DNA of 64,000 nt from Lottia gigantea (Eukaryota > Mollusca > Gastropoda > Lottiidae), in NCBI RefSeq assembly GCF_000327385.1, contig NW_008707425.1, positions 912,133 through 976,132 of the forward strand, given 5' to 3'. A program made the translations under genes and the position numbers. Under the pieces are notes generated by a model. The model had not been told where the DNA came from and made no database searches. It worked only from the letters and a program-made list of their open reading frames with translations. Below are positions 24,642-37,100 of this stretch, piece by piece. Positions within the stretch are counted from its first letter, which is position 1, and each line of letters starts with the position of its first letter.

Positions 24642-27600
24642 GGAATACTTTTTGCCATGGGAAATTATCAATTTGGTGAAATTTTTACTTCAATAAAATC
24701 ATTGCCCTACTCGCAAACAAGTATAATAGGGTAAACGCTGTGTGGCGATAAAAAGTTAATGAAGAAATACATATATATTTAGTCCCGATTTTATGGAGGT
24801 GCTTATACGTAGCTGCATGTTCCCTCAAGCGAGAAAATATTTGAAAATGGTGATAATATTGTAGCCTGTTTTGAGTAGATATTCATTGGGATGTACAACT
24901 GGTTGGTATTTGGGATGTCTTATTCTTTATTTTCTTGAAAATGGATGCCACGTTGTTAATTTGGCAATACTTATAACTTATTTTAACATTACCATTGCTT
25001 TGAAAGAAATTGAAACGTGGTTTTGATCGTTATCGAGCAGACATAAGACATACAAGAAGACGCATTCCGCTCATTAAGCCACAAGGCAAAATAGTTCATT
25101 TCTCAATTCACAAGACTTGCCCTTAAAATTAACACAAAAAGAAGATGGTGTATTAACATCATATTTAGCTCCTAATGTAGGATAATGATATGCAGCAGCC
25201 TAATTAAAAATATTAAAAATCTTGTGGAAACAAAGACTGTTCTGTCACATTCCTATGATTAACATTATTGTTCTGGGTCGGTGTCATTACTGCCTTGATA
25301 CACTACAACCGTGTGTGTGTACGAACACAATTCCATAGCTCCACAAAATAAGAGCAACTAACTAAATCCAAGTATACATTGTAGTTATAGCTTGGAGCTT
25401 AATGAAAACAAGTAGACGTGAAATAATGAATATCGAAAACAATATTCATAACTATGCCAATAAATGAAAATTTACCGGCCATCAATTCACGTTGTATATG
25501 CATCTTTTACAATTAGTCGCTAACTTGAGGTTCGAAGTCGAGCGAAAGACATTGATGTCGCATGTTGCCCCAGCACAACTTGCTACGATATCACCAATCT
25601 TGCTACGAATTGTTAAGTTGTGTTCGCCGAACTCATTCAATATTAATAGATTGCCAGCTCTTGCGGTTTCTGAAAATCAAATCTGACTATCTACTGTTCT
25701 TACTGCTGTTGAAAAGTTAGCCTAGAATCATAGAATTCATGTCGATACGATTCTCAGTTGAATATTATCTACCATCGGATTTGTAGCTAAATAGCGCCAT
25801 TGATATATTTTTGACAGTTATGCTGACAGGAGATGGATGCGGTTGCTCATTGTATCCCTTAAAAACAACTGAAATGATTTGATGTATACCAGTGTAGTTA
25901 TAAAAAGTTGTAACAATGATAGGGCATGAATAGTTTTATCACACCGTTAGTGTATTATGATCTCCATTACACCTGCCTTTTAAATCAATAATCATGCATA
26001 ATTAATGTGGTATCATCTAAACATTCCAATGAATTAGAGCGATATGTAACAATTCTGTGAATAACTGCGTGTTGGAGAAGGCCTATTAAACGGTGTGATT
26101 GATCTAAATACTTCTCGAATTCTTGTATGAAGCAGTAATTGAGATACATGTAACTCTATCGCAGCTTTCATTTTATACTTTTGAAAGTAAATGTTGAGCA
26201 TGATTTTCGTAAAGTTTGAGCGGTGCGTACTTAAAGTTCAACTAACTCGTAGCTTTGTATAGAAATAACTAATTTCATGATCTAATTGATCAATTTTTAC
26301 GTCAGTTTCATTTTTTATTTTTCTTATCGAGACATGTTCTCAGGACGCACTGTTATTAAATAAAATTCAAAAGAATATATTTTATTTTTAGATTCAAGTT
26401 TCTCGAATTTAACCTGTGTATAATTTAAATATACTCTACAGATGACATTGGTATCAAGTTTAACACCCCCAATATTACAAACTCCCGCTTCCTTTGTCAA
26501 CGTTAGAAGCGCACACCTGTCAATTCATGGAAAGGGCGTCAATAGTTTAGGAAAGATTTGATTGGTCGCCGCCATATGGTTGGTTGGTAGATGATGCTGA
26601 TACCGCCATATACCTCACAGCCGTATATACTGCACCGCATTTGTCTGTTATACTTGTTGTACAATGCTCTGAACTGATACTCGCTCGTAAGCCACTGCTA
26701 GAGTACCCGGAAACCAACGACGGCATATCACTCACCATACAGAATGTTTTGGCTCCACCCACGGACCACTGGTATACGATAATGGAACTAGTCTTTCATT
26801 TTATAAACAAATCTGTCTTGAACAGATAGGCTAAGTTTTTTTTATACTCAAAGTTTCTTACCACTTTTTAATTATATCCAATCAATTTAACAAGTTTCAT
26901 TGCAGAAACATCAGAGAACATCTTTCCACCTTTTGTTGAAAGCTTCCCCCACCCCTTTTCCTCCCTCTTTTCTCACTTCCTTTTTTTTTCTTTCAGGCCT
27001 TCTAGTTTTCCAACAGATAACAGATAATCTAACCAAACCAAACCAACGACTACCATCCGACTACCAATCAACAAGAAATACCATAATCAGAACGAATTTG
27101 GAAGAATGAACGAGATCGAGTAACTCACGCCACACCATCCAGGGCCGAGTTTCATCGCCATGTCATTCGACCCGACCAGACCTAACGAAGAATCAACAGC
27201 CAAACCAACAACACAGAATCATCCAATTTGAACCAATCCAACTACTACGACAACCAACAACTACCTAGTTTGCGATATCAGCATCCGCTGGAAGCGAACG
27301 TTAACTTGTCATCTACCTACCTCTGTTGTACTCGAGATACGAACACACTGATTACTACTGTCATCACCTAACCATCTCAATATATAGATATAGAAAATTA
27401 TGAAAATCTTCAAACAAAACTCAGTGTGTAGTATTTTTATTGTGATGTATATGAGCCATAATATTTCCAAATTCACTTAATGACATCTTCTGTATAATTA
27501 AATCTTTACGGATAATAAAACCTTTTTGTTGATTCCGGTGAATTATTTTAAGTTACTCTATATTTTCAAGAATGAAGTTTTTTATTCCGGTTCTATGTTT

Positions 27601-27939
27601 AGAGCGACACAAGTGTTAAGTTTACAGACGTTCAGCAAGATGTAATTTATAAATTACCGGATTTTTTGTGTTCAGGTCTTTCCCACCAAGGAATGTCACA
27701 CAACTATCCACAATTCGTCTAGTTTGGTTTCGAGGATGCACTGACCCAAGTCATGGCCAACCGCTATCGTTCTCTCTAAACAAGACAATTGTCCTACAGG
27801 AATAATATACTACACAATTATACAGACTACAATATTGTACATGAAATGTATATACGAAAGAAATAGAAATTGTTGTACACAGTGTAACACATCACTAAAT
27901 TACTAAACGGAATGAACTACAACGTGAAAATCTGCACAA
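24642..27939. other. Intergenic, no gene recognised; A/C-rich block at 27.0-27.4 kb
   Basis: Open frames up to 81 residues occur (25492, 26547-26829, 26900) but none shows a family motif. From about 27000 to 27400 the + strand is conspicuously rich in A and C (repeated CCAAC, ACCAAACC, ACTACC). This resembles the block at 28.5-29.1 kb on the other side of the chitin deacetylase relic. The cause is unknown. Confidence 0.4.
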
Positions 27940-28490
27940 ACTTTGAAAGGTGCCACTGGGAGAGATAGTGCTAACCTGAAAACTGCTGGAGATGCCCAAT
28001 AGGATATGTTCAAACTACTGGGATATCTTTATGATATTTCTTTAATTTACACTAGAAGTTATGATGAAAAGTAAGAAACCTTTACCCTTCGCGCTGGATT
28101 ATGATAGCTCGTTACCGTGTATGGCAGATCATCATTTCACATGGGCTTTTGAGAAATTCCAATCAATTCTTTGATCGATTTTAAAAGTCAGTATCCATGC
28201 ACCTATGTTGACGGGTGCAACAGCGCTCCGAAATCAACCAGTGATTCGTTCGTTTATCTGTATATGAATTTCATAGACTACTATAAAGAAGGCCGGGAAC
28301 GCTTCGGATTCCCCATGTATGCCGCATGGTTCGGGGTAAATCACAATAACAAAGTGGCAATGGATAAATTTATCATACATATGTTTTCATTGCCGGACAT
28401 GTATATCTTCACAGTTAAACAGATGTTAGATAGGGTTCGAAATCCCGTTCCATTGTCAGAATTCCATAGGCTGCCATCTTCACAATGATC
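27940..28490 (+). pseudogene. Chitin deacetylase-like (polysaccharide deacetylase) C-terminal relic
   Basis: The best segment, 28171-28488, encodes 105 residues containing YPCTYVDGCNSAP, MYAAWFGVNHNNKVAMDKF, SLPDMYIFTVKQMLDRV and NPVPLSEF. This is the C-terminal region of animal chitin deacetylases (carbohydrate esterase family 4 NodB fold), where an AAWF block and a final NP-x-PLS block are typical. Just upstream in another frame, 28061-28174 gives KPLPFALDYDSSLPC, matching the PF-TLD-Y-x-S block. Further upstream near 27965-28050 lies an LKTAGDAQ-like stretch in a third frame. Two frame changes and two or more stops interrupt about 180 codons that otherwise run without introns. The catalytic NodB motifs (TFDD, HSxxH) lie outside and were not found. 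A decayed gene copy, possibly retrocopied, is most likely; assembly errors in a real last exon are possible. Confidence 0.7.
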
Positions 28491-28499
28491 CTCATCTAC

Positions 28500-29130
28500 A
28501 CAGAACCAATATTACCACCTCTAAAAGTGCCAACAATTAAATTAAACTACCAACAGTTTAGCAGCAAATGATGAACCAGCAACAAAACGACCGCTTCAGC
28601 AAACGACACAGTGATCGACATTAACAACCACTTTTCCTGCCCCAATCTACCAAGTTAAATCCACCACCACGATCAGCATTAGCAGTTAATGTTAGTGGCA
28701 AAAGCTAATAGAAAAAAACAGACAGATCTCTATTTACCCCACCACAAGCCGGATCTGAGAGCACCAGGGAATCACGACGGTGAGTACCAAGTCAGACAAA
28801 ACACATTTCCTCCAAAACCAATCTACTTAACTGCATCTTCTCCTCGACGACGCCACGTGACCAAAACTCCAACTCAACGAGAATGGCCTACTACACATTG
28901 ACAGCGAATAATTTTCTCAACAACACAAACCCCTCGAAGACAAACAGCCCCACCGAGATTATATCGAACAACGACACCAAGACCCCAGAGTGCACATCCC
29001 AACCCCAACTAAAAAACAACCATTGCTTCTACCACTGACCGTGTTCAACGAACGACACCCAACGAATTACCCAGGGTGTAGAAACCATCATAATTTCAAC
29101 AATATATACACAAATTTTAAATGAATATCA
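28500..29130 (+). other. A/C-rich, strand-biased block
   Basis: The + strand is strongly enriched in A and C (CCACCACCACG, CAACACAAACCCC, ACCCAACGAATTACCC) over about 600 bp after the chitin deacetylase relic. A 70-residue frame at 28689 is Pro/Arg/His/Thr-rich and low in complexity. It could be a decayed low-complexity tail, an old satellite-like array or a 3' UTR. No repeat unit could be fixed by eye. Confidence 0.4.
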
Positions 29131-29189
29131 AACAAAGAACACCATCACTCACTGATACATCAAAAGGTGGGCAGTGAGCTTAATGGATG

Positions 29190-29346
29190 GATGATGATTA
29201 TTGAAAATTTTAAAGAATTACCAAAAATGCTCTTTCAAAACCATGAAAATATCATCAAGCAAAACGACCATAAAACAATGGGTCAAATGGAGTAATACCT
29301 GGCGTCCCCACTCTGTCATAAAAAGATTTGCGTATGAGGGGATGGT
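29190..29346 (-). mobile_element. Penelope-like element fragment (RT part)
   Basis: It matches the 61.48-61.65 kb part of the large Penelope-like element at DNA level and in the same orientation: GAAAATTTTAAAGAATT, GGGTCAAATGG, CCCCACTCTGTCAT and TTTGCGTATGAGGGG. This covers the reverse transcriptase region around the catalytic DD motif. Only about 155 bp survives. Confidence 0.7.
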
Positions 29347-29397
29347 AGTATAGTGATACTCATATTAAGGCTAATCCTTCAGGGCTAAGAAATATTG

Positions 29398-29411
29398 CCC
29401 CCCCCCCCCCC
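29398..29411. repeat. Poly-C run (14 bases)
   Basis: An uninterrupted run of 14 C, followed by TCC. It lies 50 bp past the Penelope fragment. Confidence 0.9.
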
Positions 29412-31628
29412 TCCTTCCTGAAAAATTATGATGGCTTGAATGTCTTGTTGAGCCGAGGTTTCGTCCGTTTTGGATTTAGTTTGAAAAACGACGGACATTT
29501 AAAGACTTTCCTCCGTCTAGATCATGTCAAGAACCATAGTAGATTCCAAGGAGAGTTGAGTTCGGAACACTTCACTTATTTGCTTTAAACATCCTCATGT
29601 TGATTATCATGTGTACTCATTAGATTAATACACCAAATCTCATCAAGATCAATAGGCAAAATCAGGGAAAGGTGACCTTTCTAATTGAACATTCAGAGTC
29701 AGATGATATGTTAGATCATCTGGAAGTGTCAGTTACTCTTAATTGATTTCATAGATTTGTAAAGCTCATTTTATTTTATGCGTGTTGAAGATCAAAAGAA
29801 TCCTTATGGGTAGCTTGGAATTAATACTACTCACTATATATGATAATGAACACGATATAAATTGGACTTCGGCGTTCGAAGTAGATAGATTTACGATGAG
29901 TCTACTTTGAATAGTCTCAAGCGGAATTAAAAGCTATGTATTAATATACATTCGTTATTGACATCAAGAGCCATTGAATGGAATGCAATCCTGATGAGAT
30001 TGCCAAATGTCGCAGTTGTCACCGCCTCGTCGCACTTTTTATCACCTTTTGTGCTTTTCGGAATATTCAAATGTTATTTCCTTATCCTTTGTACACCAGA
30101 TCGCGTTATTGTTGTCGGTATGTCTAGCACGAAGCATTGAGTTACCTGAACAAGTAATATGCCATTCTATTATGTAAAAAGCTATATTAGATCTGGTGTG
30201 AACTAACAGACAAATGCTATATATTTAAAACGTCTTCTTGTATATTAAACCCCCATTAATACAGACTAACTAAGAACCTTTTATCAAATGAAAGCGTTAG
30301 ATATGATGTAGAGCGATACGTACATGTATTGGATGAACATACGCATTGCGGGATTTGAAATATACATTGCTACACATCCTATACCAACCAATTCTTTGTA
30401 TCTGATTTTCACATCAGGTAGCTAAAGCTAATAAAACTGCATCGTCAAATTTTTGAACCGATTCAAGTTCAATCTAGTCAATTTTGGTGTAATGTAAAAC
30501 ATCTGATACCTTTTACAATCATAACAACTAATAAGTATTTTTATAAAGAAATTACGCCTATAGTTGGAATGTCTTATTACTGCAATTCTGTCAATCTATA
30601 CAGATTCTCTAGTTACATTTGTTGAACCTGGTTGGCATAGTGTTGCCCATGATCATTAGCCAACTTTGTGCATAAAGGTTGGACGTAAAACTCCATTTCA
30701 TTTTTTGAACCTGGACCGTCAAGGATTGGATTCTTCTTACATGATAGTTTTTCGCCTCATGCGGACTGGATGTTAACAGTGCAAATTCGTGAAGTCGCGG
30801 CTTACGTTCACGTAGGTCGCCGCCTAAAGACAAAATATTTAATGTTATTTGCACGTATTTTTATTGTTTATCATCATGCTTTCCGGTTATTGATAAAGGT
30901 TGGTATTAGTTTAAAAAGTATTGAATGATAATTATCAATATAGAAAACCTCTCCAATTGCATGTAACAAAGTTCATAATAAAATCAATGATACTTCTCGA
31001 ATTAATCAACATGTAAGGTTTACATGGATTGATGAATCAGTCTACCTGCTATACAATCAATAATTACTCTATCGTTGTAGTTTAATATCGCCAGGCAAGT
31101 TTGACTAAAAATAGAAATAAGTGACGGTTCATTTATCGCGCTACAAACATTTAGATTATTCCAATTATTGGAACAGTATTGCAAAATCAATCTTTTGAGA
31201 TCGAGCCAAATTATATTGACCTAAATAATGAAGGCCGCTTTAGGGTCAGTAAGAATAAAGATATCATTGGTATTATGTTAGTTATAGAAAGTAAAGTACT
31301 ATCGTGCTGGAAAGTGTCTGAAAGCTGTGTTTTACCTCCCATCCAAACGACCAGTTTTCATTGCCAATGTTGGAAAAACCAGGCTTAAACCGAAAGTACA
31401 TGTTCTAACTCATTATCAAGGAGATAAAAACCAGAACTCCAGGTGAGCCAGGAAATATTGATAATTATGACTGTCTACAATCCTGATACAATTAATTTTT
31501 GTCACAATATAAGTTACATCTGGTAATTATTTGCATTCTGGTTATTAAGTCTAAGGAAAGGAAATCTAATCTCTTCGATAACTTGTTTTTTAAAATGTTC
31601 GTCATATTTCCACTACAAGCTCAACAAG
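29412..31628. other. Intergenic; solo end of the GGAGTTTTACGTCC repeat at 30.69 kb
   Basis: No coding sequence recognised. At about 30636-30700, CATTAGCCAACTTTGTGCAT then GGACGTAAAACTCCATTTC matches the right end of the MITE at 22.85 kb in the same orientation, so one end of that family survives here. The rest is plain AT-rich sequence. Confidence 0.45.
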
Positions 31629-31636
31629 GTTTAGGA

Positions 31637-31834
31637 CCCTGGTCCCCAACAAGAGATGTTTTTCTGTTGTAGGAGAAGATTGTTTTGGGGGATATTATAT
31701 TGTTCCAAAATAAAAAAATATACAGCGTTACCACTGAACATCTTATTATGTGTGATTATAATGATCAATTTGAATAAAAATTTACAACGTTTTGAATGTT
31801 CATTGTTTTGGATAAAAAGGGTTGAGAACCACCG
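31637..31834. mobile_element. hAT-type MITE with 8-bp target duplication
   Basis: GTTTAGGA at 31629-31636 and GTTTAGAA at 31835-31842 look like an 8-bp target site duplication with one mismatch, the size hAT transposases make. Just inside, CCCTGGTCCCCAAC on the left matches CGGTGGTTCTCAAC read inward on the other strand at the right, giving about 14-bp imperfect terminal inverted repeats of the hAT TGGTTCYCAAC type. The 198-bp interior is AT-rich and non-coding. Confidence 0.65.
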
Positions 31835-31842
31835 GTTTAGAA

Positions 31843-32875
31843 GCTGAATGACTCGTACGAACCTGATGAATCAGATGCTGTGTCTGATTGTCTTGTCCAG
31901 TATGTGATGGTTGTGGTCGGTATGAAAATTAGTCAAGTTATCAGTCTATCAAGGAAATGCATGTGGAGAAGACAACAGTATAATTATCTGTATAAAGATA
32001 AATCGACTTGATATTCTGGTTTCCCGTCATATATCAAAGTCAGATTTATTGTGTTTACTATTATTATGTATATTGATCCATTCCGATGACCGCCCCAACT
32101 TATGCCTAGATAACTTAACACGCATGTTTGGATTTACTATATCCATTTGGTGAATCAAGTGTTTGGCAAATATGACATTCGTCACCTTTATTTATCGCCG
32201 ATTCTGGATATTTACTTAGTTAATAACTAAGTACTGTGTCCCGTTAGCAAAAAGGAAAGGCACATGAAACGCACATAAATCCAACTACGAACGGTAGTCA
32301 GTATAGTCCAACACCAACAAATCGGTGAGAAATAGCCCAATCGTCACGAAATTCGAAAGGCGCCTACCTTCTTATGCACAGAACAAAAACGTTAACAATA
32401 TATTACAATTTATAGTCTTAATTACAATTCCGTGTTCAATGCTGAAAGTCAAGAAGCTCTGCGTCATATGAACCTCATATGATTGTACAAACCATACACC
32501 ATGAGAATCTAAAAGAAAATTTGCAGAATAAGTAGGCATGAGGTGGTAGCGGGCCAATTTGTCAACACCTAAAGAAAACGTCAACGACGATAAGCCAAAA
32601 AAATGCACTTTATTGTACTTTTAAATTAATTCACGTGCCATCATAGCAGTATTTATGAATAAATGGAACTAAACGGGAATTAAAAGTTCATCTAGTGGCT
32701 TGATGGATGGCGTAATAAATTGTTCCCGGTTGAACGAGTGATGAATAATTGATGAAAGTTGGACATAAATCTGTGTGCAGAAAAAGTTCGTAGTGGCCTC
32801 CAATATGATCAATGATCACGCTTGTATTGGAAGTTATCCTGAACTGCATAAACTGCACTTTCATTACAAATATTC
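31843..32875. other. Intergenic, no gene seen
   Basis: No family motif in any frame, and no inverted-repeat element was found. Confidence 0.4.
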
Positions 32876-32995
32876 AAAACTTCCCTTTGGGAAGGGAGGC
32901 GTTAAATTCTCCTATATCTACAGGTCTAGTGTTGAACAAATACTTCGTTGAGAAATAGCAAGAGTTGGTCTTGATCGACTGGGTAGTCTTTTTTA
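32876..32995 (-). mobile_element. Penelope-like element 3' tail fragment
   Basis: The reverse complement follows the 3' non-coding tail seen at 37.5-37.62 kb: CCTGTAGATATAGGAGAAT against CTTGTACATTTGGGAGAAT, with the CTCCCTTCCC block adjoining. It is diverged, so an old fragment. The coding part is absent. Confidence 0.5.
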
Positions 32996-33343
32996 AAATT
33001 CTTCGTTATTATTCACTGGATCTGGAATTTAATGAAAAAGGTATAATTGGGCTAAGCTTAGCATGAACAACTTAAGATATGATGACCATGATGAATTTAG
33101 AAATGGAAATCGAAAGTAAACCACGACCGGATATACACACCTCTCCGTACAGGAACGATTCTTTTCATGCTTATTCTTGTGTTTTTTTCCAAATCCATAT
33201 TTAGACAAAACATGCAAATTGAACAGGGCGAAGAAAGATATACAGTCATTCATACAAAATTAATTCTTTTTTGTTTGAATCTACACATTGCGTAACAAGT
33301 TTCATTAAAATTTTATAATAACTCAAGCCTGCGTCCTCGAAAT

Positions 33344-33505
33344 GAAATGACATTTGGACTGGACCAATGCAGACAGACAAGGCCATGAAGTGTAGGCCTA
33401 CATAAGGAAAATTTTGTTACACTGAGTTTATGGCATCAGCACGACTAGAAGCTTTTTAATGTCAATCTCTCCGACATTTTCCACTGATAAAAAGAACTAA
33501 AGATA
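33344..33505 (+). repeat. Decayed copy of the 23.46 kb dispersed repeat
   Basis: It starts with GAAATGAAATGA and keeps CCAATG, GGAAAATTTTG, GCACGACTAGAAGCTTTTT, CTCCGAC and CCACTGATAAAAAG, in the same order as the repeat at 23461-23720. Internal deletions and substitutions make it an older copy. Confidence 0.5.
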
Positions 33506-34664
33506 TATCTCCCTATTGCATCGTCAAGAAATGTGTCCGGTCGTTTGGAGACGATGGGATTATTGGTTCACATATTCGATTGATCCACACAAAATCTTAA
33601 ATTTCATGCAAGGTCTTTTGCAAGTAACATTGTCAAAAGCTATATTACAAGCTGAAATGGCTGTATAAATGGAGGTTTTTTTTATATCGAATGTTACAAT
33701 ACATCAGTTCATATATTGATCTGTCTACAACAATACAACTACTAAGCTTGGACCATATACTGACAGCCATGACAAAAGAAATATCTTTTATTTTGCCACA
33801 TTCATCAAACAATGTTTTTTTTAATATTAATTCTGGTGTGCGCCAACAAGAGCAGAATTGACACACTGTTAGTCAATGACACACTTCTAAGATTTTTAAC
33901 ATAACAAAGCCATTAAGAAGAAGTGCTACTCCACATTCTTCATAATCCTTCAACTAGCTTCCAGCAACGTGTACTTCACGTGTTGTAAATTAAATCATCC
34001 TTATAATCACTTGTTCTACTGTATTTCTCAATAGAAGAATGAGTATGACATAGAAATAGCTACTAGTCATTTACATGTTAACCTTTCAAAACAGATATAA
34101 TGCTACTTGTGGTTCTTAGTGTATATATCATCTCATAATGAAGACCCTGTGGTATAATAATGATATGTATATGTTTGCTAATATGTGTCAATCTAGAATA
34201 TTACTGTGTGCCCGGGGCAATATACCGACTTTAATCATATTGTCTGAAGCCTTTCATCATGTGATTCTTTACCTAATCTAATTGGTATGAACAACAAAGA
34301 TCTGAAATGTGTGTTATTTGACAGCACGGTTTGCTAATACATCTTTACGCAAGAGGTATTGATCTGACGTATTGATTGTGGTGAAAGAAAGCTAACTTGT
34401 GAGTATTGAGGATCAGTGAAGCAATTTAAAATTTCTTCAATTCGTTTATCCAAGCGGGTTGTGTTTCCATGACGCAGGGAATTGATTATACAATTCATCG
34501 ATTCTTGTGCATCTTAATTATTAAACTTGAATGTAGACAGTGACCAAATGTCAAATATATTTTTACGATTATAGGCCAGCAGTTTACAGTTTTAACCTGC
34601 TTTTTCTTTGAAAAATACCTGCACATCATATATACCTGCACATCATATAAATGTTATAAGTTAG

Positions 34665-35420
34665 TGGACGCTCTGGAAAGAAATGACAAAATTGGGAAAA
34701 CCCGTTTGCAGAGCATTTTTAGGTTTCATAACCACAGAACTTAACGAAGAAAATTTTATTCTCAATACGATCAGAGTTAGGCTTAGGAGCCATAAGCCGA
34801 CTTATATGGCCTCGGAAACTGTGATTAAAAAATTCCAAATTGAATTCACAAGATATGTCATTTATTCCTATTTAACTGTTACATGTTCTGGGTCCCATAA
34901 CGATAAGGTACAGTCCGTTCTATACGCGAAGCCACAATTGATTAGTGTCCGTGACAGTTGGCTAAAGTTATTATTGTTTCGGGATTACAGATTTCCATGG
35001 CAGGAGATCTGGTGACAATTAATTCCGAAGAAATTTATCCCGAGGGAATTGATCCTGAATTAATTAAATCTCTTAGGGAATGGGGGATTCGCAGAAAAAA
35101 GATATTTTTCTCTAATCAAACCAAAAAACTTAACTCATCGATCATCTTTGTATCTCCTCCCATAGATTCTCAGTGTGATGCGTATCATGAGGGTATGTCA
35201 CAATCCTGAATATGCCGTCCCACAATTTGACGTTGAAATTTCACGATTTCACTGCGCTGTCGTCGGTTAACGTTTTTGCATGGACGTTTTAAAAATGCGA
35301 TAGCTAAAAGCTACGAGTCGTTTTCTCCACCTTGTAAACGTTAAAAGGCTTAGTTCTTATCAACGTCTACTTGTAGTTGCAATTGGGTGCTCGGTGTTTC
35401 GAATGAAATTTGAATAAATG
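34665..35420 (+). pseudogene. Unrecognised broken coding block
   Basis: Successive + strand frames between about 34665 and 35350 have the composition of real globular protein. Examples are ELNEENFILNTIRVRLRSHK, HNDKVQSVLYAKPQLISV and INSEEIYPEGIDPELIKSL, and a further stretch near 35215-35300 is rich in aromatic and acidic residues. The frames follow one another without introns and are broken in a few places. AATAAA lies at 35413-35418. I do not recognise the family. It could be an old intronless copy of a host gene, or a relic of a mobile or virus-derived element. No terminal repeats were found around it. Confidence 0.45.
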
Positions 35421-37100
35421 TTTATAGGCATCTGAATTACTTTTTTTTATTTCACAATTCCCATCAGATGCCGGACGACGTTGATAAATAAGTAAATACG
35501 GCCAAGATGTTAATATATTCTTTTTAGAGTTATTTAAAGTAGTGTTCAATGTACGCAGAGGATCGGACACACGTTGCTTTCAGAAACATTCTAATTATTG
35601 GATGCAAGATGTTGAAATTCCACTCGGAAGTTACACCTAGGATCATTGACTTTCAATGCTTTATCTTGGATTAACAGAATAAATCCAACGTGACTTAACA
35701 AGTGCATGTTTACGCAAGGATAAATTTCAAATTAAAAGATACGAGCTTTGGATTATGCATCTAGAGTTTACAGTAACCTTAAATCATACTGCACCACATA
35801 GCTTCCGATACCCTGTTATGACAGAACCAGACTTCTTTTGTTTGTAGTTGTGCAAGCGCAGTACGTATTTGTAGCTCCTATTTTTAGTTTACACAACTTT
35901 ATTTATCCGCAATCTGTATTGTGTAAACACAAAAGTCTTCACGTAAAATTTGGCAAATTTGGGCTCACGGATTCTGTACGGATCTTAAAATAGTAAGAAT
36001 GAAGTCAGGGTATTCCCATCAAAGGTATTTCACGTCAGTCATTAGCTGAATTATGTCTTTATGCATGGTTAATTACGTACATATGTAGTTAGTTACGATT
36101 ATTACGGATCGGATACGTATACGCCTGCGTCAAGCGGACAAAACGAGTGTGGGGCCTTATACGCTGTTTTTAACATAGCATCATGTTTATGATATATATA
36201 TTTTAGAGCTATCAACAATCAGTTACCACTGATCTCTTAAACCTTTAATGATCTTCATAAATGACATATATGTAGTCCAGACATTTATCATTTTAAAGAT
36301 AATTTATCTATAATAATTTATAGGAATTTTTTGCAAACTGGTTAAGGATGAGTCATTTGGATCGATGTTAATGTGAGATAAGGTACCGTTTCTCATTTAT
36401 TTAACTGATATTGATGATATGTCACACATTGAAATATTTCATAAGAATTTGAATGAGATTACGTTCATGTTATTTTCCCTATCATTGCAGAATAATGTCT
36501 CGTCTTGAAAAAAGTGAATATTTTCTAAATGCATACATGTTCGTTCACGAATCTTTGAAATGTAACTGCCCGACTTGACCATCATCGGAAATTTGAAATC
36601 AAAATTTTTGACAAAAAACTTTTTACGAAATAAATATGTTACTAGTACAGGGACATTTTTTAACTACACGTAATTATTGATAATACCCTAAAATATTATT
36701 ATCAATAACATTATTATATTATATGATTACATGTGAAAATATCGGGAAGAGTTTCGTGACTTATTACGCCCACTTGATATGGTTATTAAGGTATATGTAT
36801 TTGATTTTTGATATTTGGGGATATTTAACTTATTTCTGTTGGTTTGAACGCATAAAAGAATTAGGTAAGAGTTTGAGGAGAATACATTAAAAGTTAAATT
36901 AAAGATAAAGCTAAAATTACTTATTAAAATCTTGAAAATAAATAATTTGATTATTCGTCATTATAAACACAGTGGTAATTATGAACAGCTGTTGTGTTAC
37001 CTAGGCAATCTATCTTTCAAGAATGTTAAAGCTACAATTGCTAAAACGGTCTTCAAAGAGAATGCAAAATAAAAAACCTAATGGATTTTAGGGACGATCT
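35421..37100. other. Intergenic, no gene seen
   Basis: AT-rich, increasingly so towards 36.9 kb. No coding motifs and no clear repeat structure. Confidence 0.45.

Noticed and set aside
28689-28901. 70-residue frame as the continuation of the chitin deacetylase protein
   Set aside because: It lies 200 bp past a stop, in low-complexity A/C-rich sequence, without splice support.
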